A stretch of 64,000 bases of DNA from contig JAFQCT010000016.1 of assembly GCA_017399405.1 (NCBI GenBank), positions 62,001 through 126,000 of the forward strand, given 5' to 3'. The notes below the pieces were generated by a model. The model saw only the letters and a list, made by a program, of their open reading frames with translations. It was not told the origin of the DNA and made no database searches. Origin of the DNA: Clostridia bacterium (lineage in GTDB: Bacteria > Bacillota > Clostridia > Oscillospirales > Acutalibacteraceae). Position numbers and translations under genes: made by a program. This document shows positions 46,152 to 54,924 of this stretch, in pieces; positions within the stretch are counted from its first letter, which is position 1; each line of letters begins with the position of its first letter.

Positions 46152-46631
46152 ATGACTCTGGAAGAAAAAGTTGTTAAAGTACTTAATGAAAAAGGTTTTG
46201 TGTTGGCTACAGCCGAGTCCTGCACAGGTGGTCTTATAGCAAAAAGAATAACAGATGTAAGTGGCTCGTCAGCAGTTTTTAATTGCGGTATAGTTAGTTA
46301 CAGTAATGAAATTAAGGAAAAAGTACTTGGCGTAAGTCATAAAACCCTTGAAACTTACGGTGCAGTAAGTGAACAAACTGTGCGTGAAATGGTGAAAGGT
46401 GCTTTGAAGATTTCGGGTGCTGATATTGCAGTTTCCGTTTCAGGAATTGCAGGACCTAATTCTGATAACACAGAAAAACCTGTGGGACTTATTTTTCTTG
46501 CAGTTTCAAATGGTAAAACTATAACAGTAAAACAACTAAATAATACTTTTACAGAAAATATAAGGGAAAACAACAGACAAAGTGCATCTGACGAAGCACT
46601 TAAAATGATTTTAGATTTGGTAGGTGAGTGA
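46152..46631 (+). CDS. pncC: Nicotinamide-nucleotide amidase (stand-alone CinA C-terminal domain)
   Basis: The 159-residue protein contains LATAESCTGGLIAKRITDV, IVSYSNEIKEKVLGV, and VSVSGIAGPNSDNTEKPVG, the complete signature of CinA-C/PncC, which deamidates NMN. No CinA N-terminal domain is attached. Two genes further on, the SpoIID fusion protein carries a degenerate CinA-like region. Confidence 0.93.
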   Translation: MTLEEKVVKVLNEKGFVLATAESCTGGLIAKRITDVSGSSAVFNCGIVSYSNEIKEKVLGVSHKTLETYGAVSEQTVREMVKGALKISGADIAVSVSGIAGPNSDNTEKPVGLIFLAVSNGKTITVKQLNNTFTENIRENNRQSASDEALKMILDLVGE

Positions 46632-46632
46632 T

Positions 46633-47547
46633 ATGAAAAAAAGAAGAATGGGAGCAGGCAGAATAATCTTACTTATTATCTGTATTCTCGTATTCATCTT
46701 TTCTGCGTCACTTGTCGTAAAACATTTTGTTGAAATCAAAAAAAATCAGGATTACTATGAACAGATACAAGAACTTGTAACTGATGCACCGGAGCAGACT
46801 CCTGACTATGATTCAGTAGTTAAAGTTAATACAGATACAGTTGGTTGGATAAAAGTTCCTAATACAAATATCGATTATCCGGTTGTTCAATACATTAACA
46901 ATGATTATTATCTTAATCACGATTTTGATAAAAAATATAATTATCGCGGTGCAATCTTTATGGATTACCGTAATAATCCCACCGATTTAGATGCAAATAC
47001 AATAATTTATGGTCATAACTGTTACGATAAAACAATGTTTTCAGAACTTGACCAGTACGAAAAATTAGATTTCTATAAAAAAACACCTGTGTTTGAGTTT
47101 AATACTCTTACAAAATGTTATAAATGGAAAATCTATGCAGCCTTTATTACAAATGCTGACCCGGATGAAGATAACGGTTATGTTTTCAATTACATATATC
47201 CGTATATGGATGGTGAAAACTTTAACGGCTTTATTGAAGAGGTAAACAAACGCAGACTTTATGTAACTGATGTTGATATTACTGATGATGATAAAATGCT
47301 AGTTCTTTCAACTTGTGTAAGAACTCTTGACACAGTTAATAAATACGGTAAAACAACATATCGTGCAGATGCCAGACTTGTAATTGTTGCAAGGGCTTTG
47401 CGTGATGGTGAAAGTGCTGAAGTTGATGTTTCAAAGGCTTATGTAAATAAAAATCCAAAGTATCCGCAACTTTGGTACGATAATAAAAACATTGAAAATC
47501 CTTTCAAAGATGAAGAAAAATGGTATCCTCAGGAGGTAGTGAAGTAA
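46633..47547 (+). CDS. Class B sortase, first of two
   Basis: The 304-residue protein has an N-terminal membrane helix (about 11-32) and a class B sortase domain outside. Catalytic residues are His128 (YGHN), Cys228 (LSTC) and Arg248 (DARLVIV); an insertion lies between Cys and Arg. After the core, a tail NPKYPQLWYDNKN...NPF is shared with the next gene. No sorting-signal protein was found in the window. The ATG at 46633 is preferred to the GTG at 46624, which overlaps the AGGTGAG ribosome site. Confidence 0.92.
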   Translation: MKKRRMGAGRIILLIICILVFIFSASLVVKHFVEIKKNQDYYEQIQELVTDAPEQTPDYDSVVKVNTDTVGWIKVPNTNIDYPVVQYINNDYYLNHDFDKKYNYRGAIFMDYRNNPTDLDANTIIYGHNCYDKTMFSELDQYEKLDFYKKTPVFEFNTLTKCYKWKIYAAFITNADPDEDNGYVFNYIYPYMDGENFNGFIEEVNKRRLYVTDVDITDDDKMLVLSTCVRTLDTVNKYGKTTYRADARLVIVARALRDGESAEVDVSKAYVNKNPKYPQLWYDNKNIENPFKDEEKWYPQEVVK

Positions 47548-48878
47548 TGAATAATAGCGAAAACAATAATAACGAAATACTCTCCTTTGAGGAACTTCGT
47601 AAAAAACTTGGTATGGATGAACCGCCAAAAACAGAAACAAAACCAAATAACACAGAAAAAACTGTTGATACTACACCGTCAACTGACGATATTTTTGCTC
47701 AGATTGAGCAGACACTTAACGAAACAACTGAAACAGTAAACGAATCGAAGCACATTGTTGAAAACGGTAAAACTTTTGTTGATATTACAGAACAGTATGT
47801 AAAAAAAGAAACTGTAACTGAACCTGAAATAATAACAGAAGAAAAAGCAGAAACAGTAATAGTGACACCTAAAAAGAAAAAAGTCCGTACTTTTAATGAG
47901 ATTTTCTCTGACTTCTTCAAAGGTTTTATTCCGTTAAAAAAAGACAGTACAAAAGAAAAAATCCGTAAAATTATAATGGATGTTGCAATAATTACAATAA
48001 TTGGTTGCTGTTTTGCTTTTGCTGATTTGTATGTTGAAAGACAAGTGCAGTTGAAACAAAAGGAAGAAATCAAAGAAACAATTGTAGAAACTGACGATTT
48101 TGACGACAATCAATATGTTGAAGCGTGGCAAGATGTTTTTGCAAAATATCCAACAATTCAATTCCCTGAAAATATGAATCTGAAATATTCATATCTTTAT
48201 GCGGTTAATCAAGATTTAGTCGGTTGGGTTAAAATTGATAATACAAATCTTGATGTTCAGGTTGTTCAGTCAAGCGATAATGATTATTATCTTAACCGTG
48301 ATTTCTACGGAAAAACAAGTCGTTACGGTTGCCCTTATCTTGATTTCAAAAATGATTCAAAATATCTTGACGACAATACAGTTATTTATGGTCACCATAT
48401 GACTGACGGTCTTATGTTCTCAAATCTTGATAAATATAAGACTCTTGAAGGCTATAAAGAATCACCTATAATCGAATACAGTACACTATATGAAACATAT
48501 TATTTCAAAGTGTTCGCAGCATTTATTTCAAATGCAAAAGTTGTTGACGATAACGGTAACTTCTTTAACTTTATAGTTACCGATTTTGTAACTGATGAAA
48601 AATTCAGCGGATTCGTTGATGAAGTTGAGAAACGCAGTATTTTCAAAACAGATGTTAATGTTCAGCCGGATGATAAACTCATTACACTTGTTACTTGTTC
48701 TTATGAGTTTGATAGTGCAAGGCTTGTTGTTATGGGCAGACTTCTTCGCGAAAATGAAGATAAATCAGTGCTTGTTGATGAAGCAACACTTAATACATCA
48801 CCTAAATATCCTCAAGCGTGGTATGATGCAAAAAATATGACTAACCCATACGCTGACGATATTTGCTGGACACCATAA
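47547..48878 (+). CDS. Class B sortase, second of two, with long cytoplasmic N-terminus
   Basis: The 443-residue protein starts on the last base of the previous stop (TAATG) behind AGGAGGT. About 140 residues of acidic, Thr/Glu-rich sequence precede a single membrane helix (about 144-163), so they should lie in the cytoplasm. The sortase domain has His283 (YGHH), Cys384 (LVTC) and Arg392 (SARLVV). The tail SPKYPQAWYDAKN...NPY matches the first sortase. A long cytoplasmic head is unusual for class B sortases. Confidence 0.9.
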   Translation: MNNSENNNNEILSFEELRKKLGMDEPPKTETKPNNTEKTVDTTPSTDDIFAQIEQTLNETTETVNESKHIVENGKTFVDITEQYVKKETVTEPEIITEEKAETVIVTPKKKKVRTFNEIFSDFFKGFIPLKKDSTKEKIRKIIMDVAIITIIGCCFAFADLYVERQVQLKQKEEIKETIVETDDFDDNQYVEAWQDVFAKYPTIQFPENMNLKYSYLYAVNQDLVGWVKIDNTNLDVQVVQSSDNDYYLNRDFYGKTSRYGCPYLDFKNDSKYLDDNTVIYGHHMTDGLMFSNLDKYKTLEGYKESPIIEYSTLYETYYFKVFAAFISNAKVVDDNGNFFNFIVTDFVTDEKFSGFVDEVEKRSIFKTDVNVQPDDKLITLVTCSYEFDSARLVVMGRLLRENEDKSVLVDEATLNTSPKYPQAWYDAKNMTNPYADDICWTP

Positions 48879-48927
48879 ATTAGTTGAATATTAGTTTATA
48901 TAGGGTAAAAAGAGAGGTAAAAGTAAA

Positions 48928-51105
48928 ATGAGAGTAAGATTATTGTCACTTAATGTTGACAAGAGTATGCCTTTTGCAAGATACCAAGCAAGAGTGGTAA
49001 GCAGTATTAAGGCATATTCAGAAGACGCATCTGTTTTTGAAGAGTATGACAATCTTCGTGATTTGTTCACTGCTTTGCAAGATGCGTTAGAAAACGATGA
49101 ACTTATTATTACAGCAGTTGATAATAAGAACTACAACAAACTTAAAAATGCACTTATTCAGGCACTTGAAACTGAAACTGTGTATAATTCATCAATCCTC
49201 AATATGCTTGAAAGTGATGAGGAAATGGACGATGCAACTAGAAAAGCATTTTCAACTTTCCCTGAGCCTGCAACAGTATTCTTGTCAAAAGACGGATTGT
49301 ATTCAGGCTTCGGTATTGAAAACGGTACACAGTATCTTTTAATGCTTCCTATTGATAACGAAAGAATCAATATTATTTTAAGAAACGGTGTTGTTCCGTT
49401 CCTCTCAAAAAGTATTGAAGTTCCTGTTGAAAACGAGTTTCTTAGCGAAAAGAAATTCTTTGATAACGAAAAAGTTGCAATTGCAGTAAGCCGAATTGTT
49501 GAATCAGGCTCAGTAGTTGCAGTTAACGGTACACAAAATGCAGAAGTAATCAAGAGTTGCGGTGATAATATCCCTAATTTTGATGAAGTTTTCGTGTTCA
49601 CCCCTCATGTTGAAGATAAAGGTGATGTGAACGCTACTGAATATGCTGCACAACTTGCTAAAGTAAGTCTCGATTTATCTGCTGCAAATATTGGTGCTTC
49701 AATTAGTGATATTTACACATCAAATGATGCAAGATTTATCTGTATTGCAGTTGCTAATGACGAATCAGCAGTTGTAAGAAAACTTTATATGTCAGAAGAT
49801 GAAACAGAATCAGCATTTATTGAAGCTGCTGCTGTTGAACTTATTGAACTTATCGGTGAAAAAGCAGCAGGCGTGCAAAGCGTAGGCATTGAAATTACAG
49901 AAGATAATAACAAAATTACAGATGAAGATAAAAAGCCTGTAAATAAGAAATCAATTATCATTATTTCTGCTGTTTTAGGTGCAATTGTACTTCTTTGTGC
50001 AATCCTTGGTATCGTCTATAAAGTTCAGGGTGAAAATGGTGCACTTGCAAACGCTTTCAATAAGATTTTTAATATTACTACAACAACTACAACCACAACA
50101 ACTACAACAGAAACAACTACTGAACTTACTACTGAGGCCCCTGCCGCAGAAATGAAAATTTCTGATTTTATGATAGCAGACTTAATTAAGATTGAAATGC
50201 TTAAGAATACAGAAGAAACAACAGAAAGCACTACTGAAAGCACAACGGGTGCAGATGAGTCATCAACTGACGGTACAACAGAGCCTGAAACTCAGGTTGA
50301 TAAAGGTGCACCAACCGTTATGAAAATCAATGGTGTAGAAATTGAGGCAAAAGAAGCACTTGGCAGACTCGTTATGACTGAAATGGGCGAAGGTTATAAC
50401 ATTGAGGCAGTTAAAGCACAAGCAGTTGTAATTTATACATATCTTAAATACCGCGATACAAATTTTGAAATCGACGGTGTAAAAATTAGTGATACAGTTA
50501 ATGATGAAGTAAAATCAGCAGTTGATGCTGTGTTCGGTGAATATCTTACTTACGATGGTGAGGTAGCACTTACACCTTACTTTGAAATCGCAGCAAAGAA
50601 AACAACTGATGCTAAAACCATTTTCTCAAAAGAATATCCATATCTTAAACCTGTTTCAATTAACGGTGACCCTGATTCTTCATCAGAGGCATTCAAGGTT
50701 GAGCGTAAGTATTCAATGGGTGAGTTCAAAGGATTACTTCTTAACTTTGACAGTACACTTAAACTCAGCGAAGAACCTATTATGTGGGTTGATGTAAAAG
50801 CACACGACGCATCAGTTTCTTCAAGTATTGGTTATGTAACAAAGGTAACAGTGGGCGATAAAGAAATAAGCGGTATTGATTTCCGTACAAAAGTATTTAC
50901 ACAGTCAACACTTCTTTCACATTGTTTCACAGTTGATTATAACGAAACAACAGGCGAATTCCTTGTTACATCATACGGTAACGGTTTGGGCGTAGGTATG
51001 AGTAAAACAGGTGCTGATTATATGGCAAATAATAAATCAAGCTATAAGAAAATTCTTTCAACATATTTCAGTGGCACTAAACTTACACAGGAGGAAAAGG
51101 TATGA
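48928..51105 (+). CDS. Membrane protein: CinA-like region, TM helix, Thr-rich linker, SpoIID domain
   Basis: The 725-residue protein has four parts. Residues ~1-330 lack a signal peptide and resemble degenerate Cin[21 protein letters not shown] and [11 protein letters not shown] (131-141) fit the molybdopterin-binding-like half, while [10 protein letters not shown] (~253-262) and [13 protein letters not shown] fit the PncC half, without ESCTGG. A membrane helix spans ~341-366. A Thr run at ~383-400 follows. The end (~464-725) is a SpoIID domain with catalytic-type Glu485 in [15 protein letters not shown] and [17 protein letters not shown]. SpoIID-type domains cut glycan strands. The CinA comparison was made by eye. 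Confidence 0.8.
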   Translation: MRVRLLSLNVDKSMPFARYQARVVSSIKAYSEDASVFEEYDNLRDLFTALQDALENDELIITAVDNKNYNKLKNALIQALETETVYNSSILNMLESDEEMDDATRKAFSTFPEPATVFLSKDGLYSGFGIENGTQYLLMLPIDNERINIILRNGVVPFLSKSIEVPVENEFLSEKKFFDNEKVAIAVSRIVESGSVVAVNGTQNAEVIKSCGDNIPNFDEVFVFTPHVEDKGDVNATEYAAQLAKVSLDLSAANIGASISDIYTSNDARFICIAVANDESAVVRKLYMSEDETESAFIEAAAVELIELIGEKAAGVQSVGIEITEDNNKITDEDKKPVNKKSIIIISAVLGAIVLLCAILGIVYKVQGENGALANAFNKIFNITTTTTTTTTTTETTTELTTEAPAAEMKISDFMIADLIKIEMLKNTEETTESTTESTTGADESSTDGTTEPETQVDKGAPTVMKINGVEIEAKEALGRLVMTEMGEGYNIEAVKAQAVVIYTYLKYRDTNFEIDGVKISDTVNDEVKSAVDAVFGEYLTYDGEVALTPYFEIAAKKTTDAKTIFSKEYPYLKPVSINGDPDSSSEAFKVERKYSMGEFKGLLLNFDSTLKLSEEPIMWVDVKAHDASVSSSIGYVTKVTVGDKEISGIDFRTKVFTQSTLLSHCFTVDYNETTGEFLVTSYGNGLGVGMSKTGADYMANNKSSYKKILSTYFSGTKLTQEEKV

Positions 51106-52121
51106 AAATTTTAGTTACAGGCGGAGCAGGATTTATTGGTTCACATACTTGTGTTGAACTTTTGAATTCTGGTTATGAGATTGTTATAGTTGATAATCTC
51201 TATAATTCAAGTGAAAAATCACTTGACAGAGTTCGTGAACTCACAGGTAAAGATTTTGCATTTTATCCTTATGACATTCGTGATAAAGAGAATATGCGTA
51301 AAGTTTTTGAAGAACACAAAATTGATGCGTGCATTCACTTTGCAGGACTTAAAGCAGTAGGTGAAAGCTGTCGCGAGCCTTTAATGTATTACGATAATAA
51401 TATTGGCGGTACATTAGCACTTTGTGAGGTTATGGCAGAATATAACTGTAAAAAAATTGTATTTAGTTCATCAGCAACTGTTTATGGTATGAACAATATC
51501 TCACCACTTAAAGAAGATATGAAAACAGGTGGTACTACAAATCCTTACGGTACTACAAAATATATGATTGAGATTATTCTTGATGACTTCCATAAGGCGG
51601 ATAAAGATTGGGCAGTAACACTTCTTCGTTATTTTAACCCAATCGGTGCACATAAGAGTGGCAGAATTGGTGAAAATCCAAACGGTATCCCAAATAACCT
51701 TATGCCATATATTACTCAGGTTGCTATTGGTAAGTTACCATATCTTAATGTTTTTGGTGACGATTATAATACTCCTGACGGTACAGGTGTTCGTGACTAT
51801 ATTCATGTTGTTGACCTTGCTCTCGGCCATGTTAAAGCGGTTGAAAAAATCCTTAAAGATGAGCCAAAAGTTAATGTTTACAATCTTGGTACTGGTAACG
51901 GATACAGCGTTCTTGATATTGTTAAAGCATTTGAGCAAGCTTCAGGACAGAAGATTGAATACAAAATTGCTCCTCGTCGTCCTGGTGACCTTGATGTTTG
52001 CTATTCAGATGCAACAAAAGCATTCAATGAACTCGGTTGGAAAGCAGAACGCGGACTTCTCGAAATGTGTGAAGACTCTTGGCGTTGGCAAAGCAATAAT
52101 CCAAACGGATTTGATGATTAA
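51102..52121 (+). CDS. galE: UDP-glucose 4-epimerase
   Basis: The 339-residue short-chain dehydrogenase-type enzyme interconverts UDP-glucose and UDP-galactose. The NAD motif [11 protein letters not shown], the Ser of FSSSATVYG and the YxxxK pair in [11 protein letters not shown] are visible. It overlaps the SpoIID-fusion gene by 4 bases (ATGA) behind GGAGGAAAAGG. Its place among surface-protein genes suggests a role in envelope sugars. Confidence 0.95.
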   Translation: MKILVTGGAGFIGSHTCVELLNSGYEIVIVDNLYNSSEKSLDRVRELTGKDFAFYPYDIRDKENMRKVFEEHKIDACIHFAGLKAVGESCREPLMYYDNNIGGTLALCEVMAEYNCKKIVFSSSATVYGMNNISPLKEDMKTGGTTNPYGTTKYMIEIILDDFHKADKDWAVTLLRYFNPIGAHKSGRIGENPNGIPNNLMPYITQVAIGKLPYLNVFGDDYNTPDGTGVRDYIHVVDLALGHVKAVEKILKDEPKVNVYNLGTGNGYSVLDIVKAFEQASGQKIEYKIAPRRPGDLDVCYSDATKAFNELGWKAERGLLEMCEDSWRWQSNNPNGFDD

Positions 52122-52156
52122 AAAATATTAAAATACTAAAGTAAAGGGTGGTTCAA

Positions 52157-52726
52157 GTGAAAAAAGGCTTACTAGTAGGAATAGGTGCAGTTGTTCTTGT
52201 TGTTATTCTTGTAATTGGTGGTTTAGTCGGCACATACAACGGACTTGTTGATAAACAAGCAGAAGTTGAAAAAGCTGACGCTCAGATTCAAACTTATTTA
52301 CAACGCCGTGCAGATTTAATTCCAAATCTGGTAAATACAGTTAAGGGTTATGCTTCTCACGAAACTGAAGTTTATACGGCTCTTGCAGATGCCCGTGCAA
52401 AACTTAATTCAGCATCAAATGCAGAAGAATATACCGAAGCACTTGAAAGCTATGATTCTGCAATTTCACGACTCTTGGTAGTTGTTGAAAATTACCCTGA
52501 ACTTAAAGCGAATCAAAATTTCATTTATCTTCAGGATGAATTGACAGGAACAGAAAATAGAATTGGTACTGCACGAAAAGATTATAATGATGCAGTTACA
52601 GAGTATAATAAGTCAATCAAAAAATTCCCTACAGTAATTTTTGCAGGAATATTAGGCTTTGATGAGGCGGAACTTTTTGAGGCAAGTGATAATGCACAAA
52701 ACGTTCCTATTGTTGATTTTGAGTAA
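52157..52726 (+). CDS. LemA family protein
   Basis: The 189-residue protein has an N-terminal membrane helix and the LemA core: YNGLVDKQAEVEKADAQIQTYLQRRADLIPNLVNTVKGYASHE. LemA proteins are found with TPM-domain proteins, as here, but their molecular role is not settled. The start is GTG at 52157, 8 bases after AAAGGG; GTG at 52148 overlaps that site. Confidence 0.93.
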   Translation: MKKGLLVGIGAVVLVVILVIGGLVGTYNGLVDKQAEVEKADAQIQTYLQRRADLIPNLVNTVKGYASHETEVYTALADARAKLNSASNAEEYTEALESYDSAISRLLVVVENYPELKANQNFIYLQDELTGTENRIGTARKDYNDAVTEYNKSIKKFPTVIFAGILGFDEAELFEASDNAQNVPIVDFE

Positions 52727-52733
52727 AGAAGAT

Positions 52734-53561
52734 ATGAAAAAGTATAATAAAATTTTAACTGTTACTTTAATATTGTTAATTCTATTGTCATTTTCATCAA
52801 TGGCAATAGATTTACCAAAACCCACAAATAATTTCTTTGTAAACGATTTTGCAGATGTTATTGATGATAATGTAGAAAATGAACTTCAGTCTATTGGTGC
52901 AAGTTTATATAAACAAACAACCGCACAAGTAGTTGTTGTTACGGTAGACTCCCTTGATGGATATGATGTAGAGGAATATGCCCTTGAATTAGGTCGAGAG
53001 TGGGAAGTAGGCAGTAAAGAAAGTAACAACGGTGTAGTTTTGCTTTTATCTGTAAATGAACGTCAGGTGACAATTCAGGTTGGTTATGGCCTTGAAGGGT
53101 GTCTTCCAGATGGTAAAACAGGTAGAATTCTTGATACATACGCAATTCCATATTTAAGGGATGACGACTTTTCTTCAGGCCTTGCAAGTGCTTATAAAGC
53201 TATTGCTAATGTTATATGTGTTGAATATGGCATTGAACTAGAGAACCTGAACTTTGAAGATTATAATAACGATTATAATTTTGAAATGTCTAATGATGAA
53301 ATAGTTATAATCTTTATTGCGATATTTATGGTAATTGCAATATTTTCTTTTATAGTATTCAAATGTAACGGTGGTGGCTCAAATCACGGTGGCGGAACAC
53401 ACTATGGTGGCGGTCGTTATTATGGCGGAACTACCTATCGTGGCGGTTTCGGTTCAGGCAGTGGAGGATTCCATAGTGGTGGCGGATTCCGTGGTGGCGG
53501 AGGAGGCTTCCGCGGAGGTGGAGGTTCATTTGGTGGCGGAGGCTCGTCACGAGGATTCTAA
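52734..53561 (+). CDS. TPM-domain (YgcG-like) membrane protein with Gly-rich tail
   Basis: The 275-residue protein has a signal peptide, a TPM domain (FVNDFADVIDDNVENEL ... QVVVVTVDSLDGYDVEEYALELGREW ... IQVGYGLEGCLPD), a membrane helix near 200-220, and a Gly/Ser/Arg-rich tail ending GGGSSRGF. TPM proteins pair with LemA in many bacteria, and roles in membrane stress or protein quality control have been proposed. The start at 52734 matches the signal peptide; the open frame upstream overlaps lemA. Confidence 0.9.
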   Translation: MKKYNKILTVTLILLILLSFSSMAIDLPKPTNNFFVNDFADVIDDNVENELQSIGASLYKQTTAQVVVVTVDSLDGYDVEEYALELGREWEVGSKESNNGVVLLLSVNERQVTIQVGYGLEGCLPDGKTGRILDTYAIPYLRDDDFSSGLASAYKAIANVICVEYGIELENLNFEDYNNDYNFEMSNDEIVIIFIAIFMVIAIFSFIVFKCNGGGSNHGGGTHYGGGRYYGGTTYRGGFGSGSGGFHSGGGFRGGGGGFRGGGGSFGGGGSSRGF

Positions 53562-53570
53562 GGGGATATT

Positions 53571-54173
53571 ATGAGAGTATTTGATTTTGATAACACAATT
53601 TATGATGGCGAAAGCGGAATGGATATCTTTCTTTATTACTTGAAGAGAGACCCAAAAGGTGTAGCAAAGTTTGTTCCGAAATTTATGGAAGGCTTTCTCA
53701 AATATAAACGCCATCTTATTACAATTGAAGAAGTTAAAACTGAATACGCTTCTTATGTTAAGGAATATTTTGAACGGATTGAAAACATTCAAGAAGATTT
53801 TGAACATTTTTGGGATATAAACGAAAAAAATATCAAATCATTTTATCCTAAAATTCAAAAAGAAGATGATGTTATTCTTTCAGCTTGTCCGTATTGTCTT
53901 TTAAGCATAATGACAAACCGTCTCGGTGTTAAAAATGTGATTTCTACTGAACTTGATGCTGAAACAGGTGAAATTGGTGAAATCTGCTATAACGAAAACA
54001 AAGTGAAAATGTTCCGTGATGTATATGGCGATGTTGAAATCGACGAGTTTTATACTGATTCAATGAGTGATAAACCAATGATGGATATTTCAAAAACAGT
54101 ATTTCTTGTAGATGGTGAAAAACTCATTAAAATCAAAAAAGACGGAGTTTATCTTAACGAGAAATTCGAATAA
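53571..54173 (+). CDS. HAD-superfamily phosphatase
   Basis: The 200-residue protein starts with the HAD nucleophile motif RVFDFDNTIYDGESG. A helical cap follows, then a motif II-like region (ILSACPYCLLS), a Lys in NKVKMF, and motif IV-like FYTDSMSDKPMMD. The arrangement is that of HAD subfamily IB (PSP/SerB-like). The substrate is unknown. It is the last gene before rnpB and begins 9 bases after the TPM gene. Confidence 0.86.
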   Translation: MRVFDFDNTIYDGESGMDIFLYYLKRDPKGVAKFVPKFMEGFLKYKRHLITIEEVKTEYASYVKEYFERIENIQEDFEHFWDINEKNIKSFYPKIQKEDDVILSACPYCLLSIMTNRLGVKNVISTELDAETGEIGEICYNENKVKMFRDVYGDVEIDEFYTDSMSDKPMMDISKTVFLVDGEKLIKIKKDGVYLNEKFE

Positions 54174-54197
54174 CAATTATTTGAATTACAATTAAAT

Positions 54198-54532
54198 AAT
54201 GAGTAGGTTGGGCAGTTGCGTAGATTTTTAATCTATGAGGAAAGTCCGAGCATCATACAGCAGGGTAACGGCTAACGGCCGCCGAGGGTGACCTTAGGGA
54301 AAGTGCATAGAAAATTACCGCCACTTTTTAAGTGGTAAGGGTGGAAAGGCGAGGTAAGAGCTCACCGGCGTTGCAGAGATGTAACGGCCGAGCAAACCCT
54401 ACCCGATGCAACATCGACAGAAGTTGTCAGCTGGGCATATACTTCAACAGATGGCTAAAGGCACATAGCAATATGTGTCGCAGATAGATAATTGCCTTAA
54501 ACGACAGAACTCGGCTTACAGACCTACTCATT
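54198..54532 (+). ncRNA. rnpB: RNase P RNA, bacterial class A
   Basis: The closing helix is AATGAGTAGGT (54198-54208) with ACCTACTCATT (54522-54532). Conserved blocks occur in order: GAGGAAAGTCCGAGC, GGGTGACC, GGTGGAAAGGCGAGG-like P-loop region, GAGCAAACCCTACCC, and ACAGAACTCGGCTTACAG. The molecule is the catalytic part of RNase P, which matures tRNA 5' ends. Length (about 335) is normal for type A. Confidence 0.95.
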
Positions 54533-54561
54533 TTAACAAAAAACAACGAACCCCGTATAAT
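54533..54561 (+). promoter_or_regulatory. Sigma-A promoter downstream of rnpB
   Basis: TTAACA (54533-54538), 17 bases, TATAAT (54556-54561). The -35 directly follows the rnpB closing helix, and the promoter drives the 114-residue protein gene and recD2. Confidence 0.6.
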
Positions 54562-54579
54562 GCATTGAGGTGATTTTTA

Positions 54580-54924
54580 ATGTTAGATGCATTTGTAGGG
54601 TCCGTTTTTTTGTTCTTAACTCTTTTAGGTACAGTTGCAATTTGCTATATTATTATGCTAAAATTGTTAATACCTAAAAGTGATGGTATTTATTACATAG
54701 TTTTACCTTGTAATCAGAATACAAAGAATGTCCGTAAAAAAGCATACGGTACAAGAATTAAACTCAACTTATTAGGTGAAGATTGTTATTCTAAAGTAGT
54801 TGTGTTGGATTCTGGTATTACAGAAAATGAAAAAGAAGAATTACTCCCAATCTGCAAAGAAAGTAATGGGATTTATCTTGTTCAAAAAGAATATATGAAG
54901 GATTACTTTGATGGAAGAATTTGA
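54580..54924 (+). CDS. Small membrane protein of unknown function upstream of recD2
   Basis: The 114-residue product has one N-terminal membrane helix (about 6-31) and a ~80-residue cytoplasmic domain with a lysine-rich strand region. The pattern KVVVLDSGITENEKEELLPICKE suggests a Rossmann-like half-domain, but I recognise no family. It overlaps the recD2 start by 14 bases, so expression is linked. Start ATG follows GAGGTG. Confidence 0.72.
   Translation: MLDAFVGSVFLFLTLLGTVAICYIIMLKLLIPKSDGIYYIVLPCNQNTKNVRKKAYGTRIKLNLLGEDCYSKVVVLDSGITENEKEELLPICKESNGIYLVQKEYMKDYFDGRI

Noticed and set aside
50070-50130. Repetitive ACA/ACT triplets
   Set aside because: They encode the Thr-rich linker of the SpoIID fusion protein; no separate repeat element or CRISPR is needed to explain them.
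48928-51105. Reading the SpoIID-domain protein as the ordinary sporulation protein SpoIID
   Set aside because: Ordinary SpoIID is much shorter, with an N-terminal signal anchor and no long cytoplasmic region; this protein is about twice as long with an internal membrane helix.
53371-53574. Alternative frame inside the Gly-rich tail of the TPM protein
   Set aside because: A by-product of GGN repeats; no ribosome site and the TPM frame is complete.
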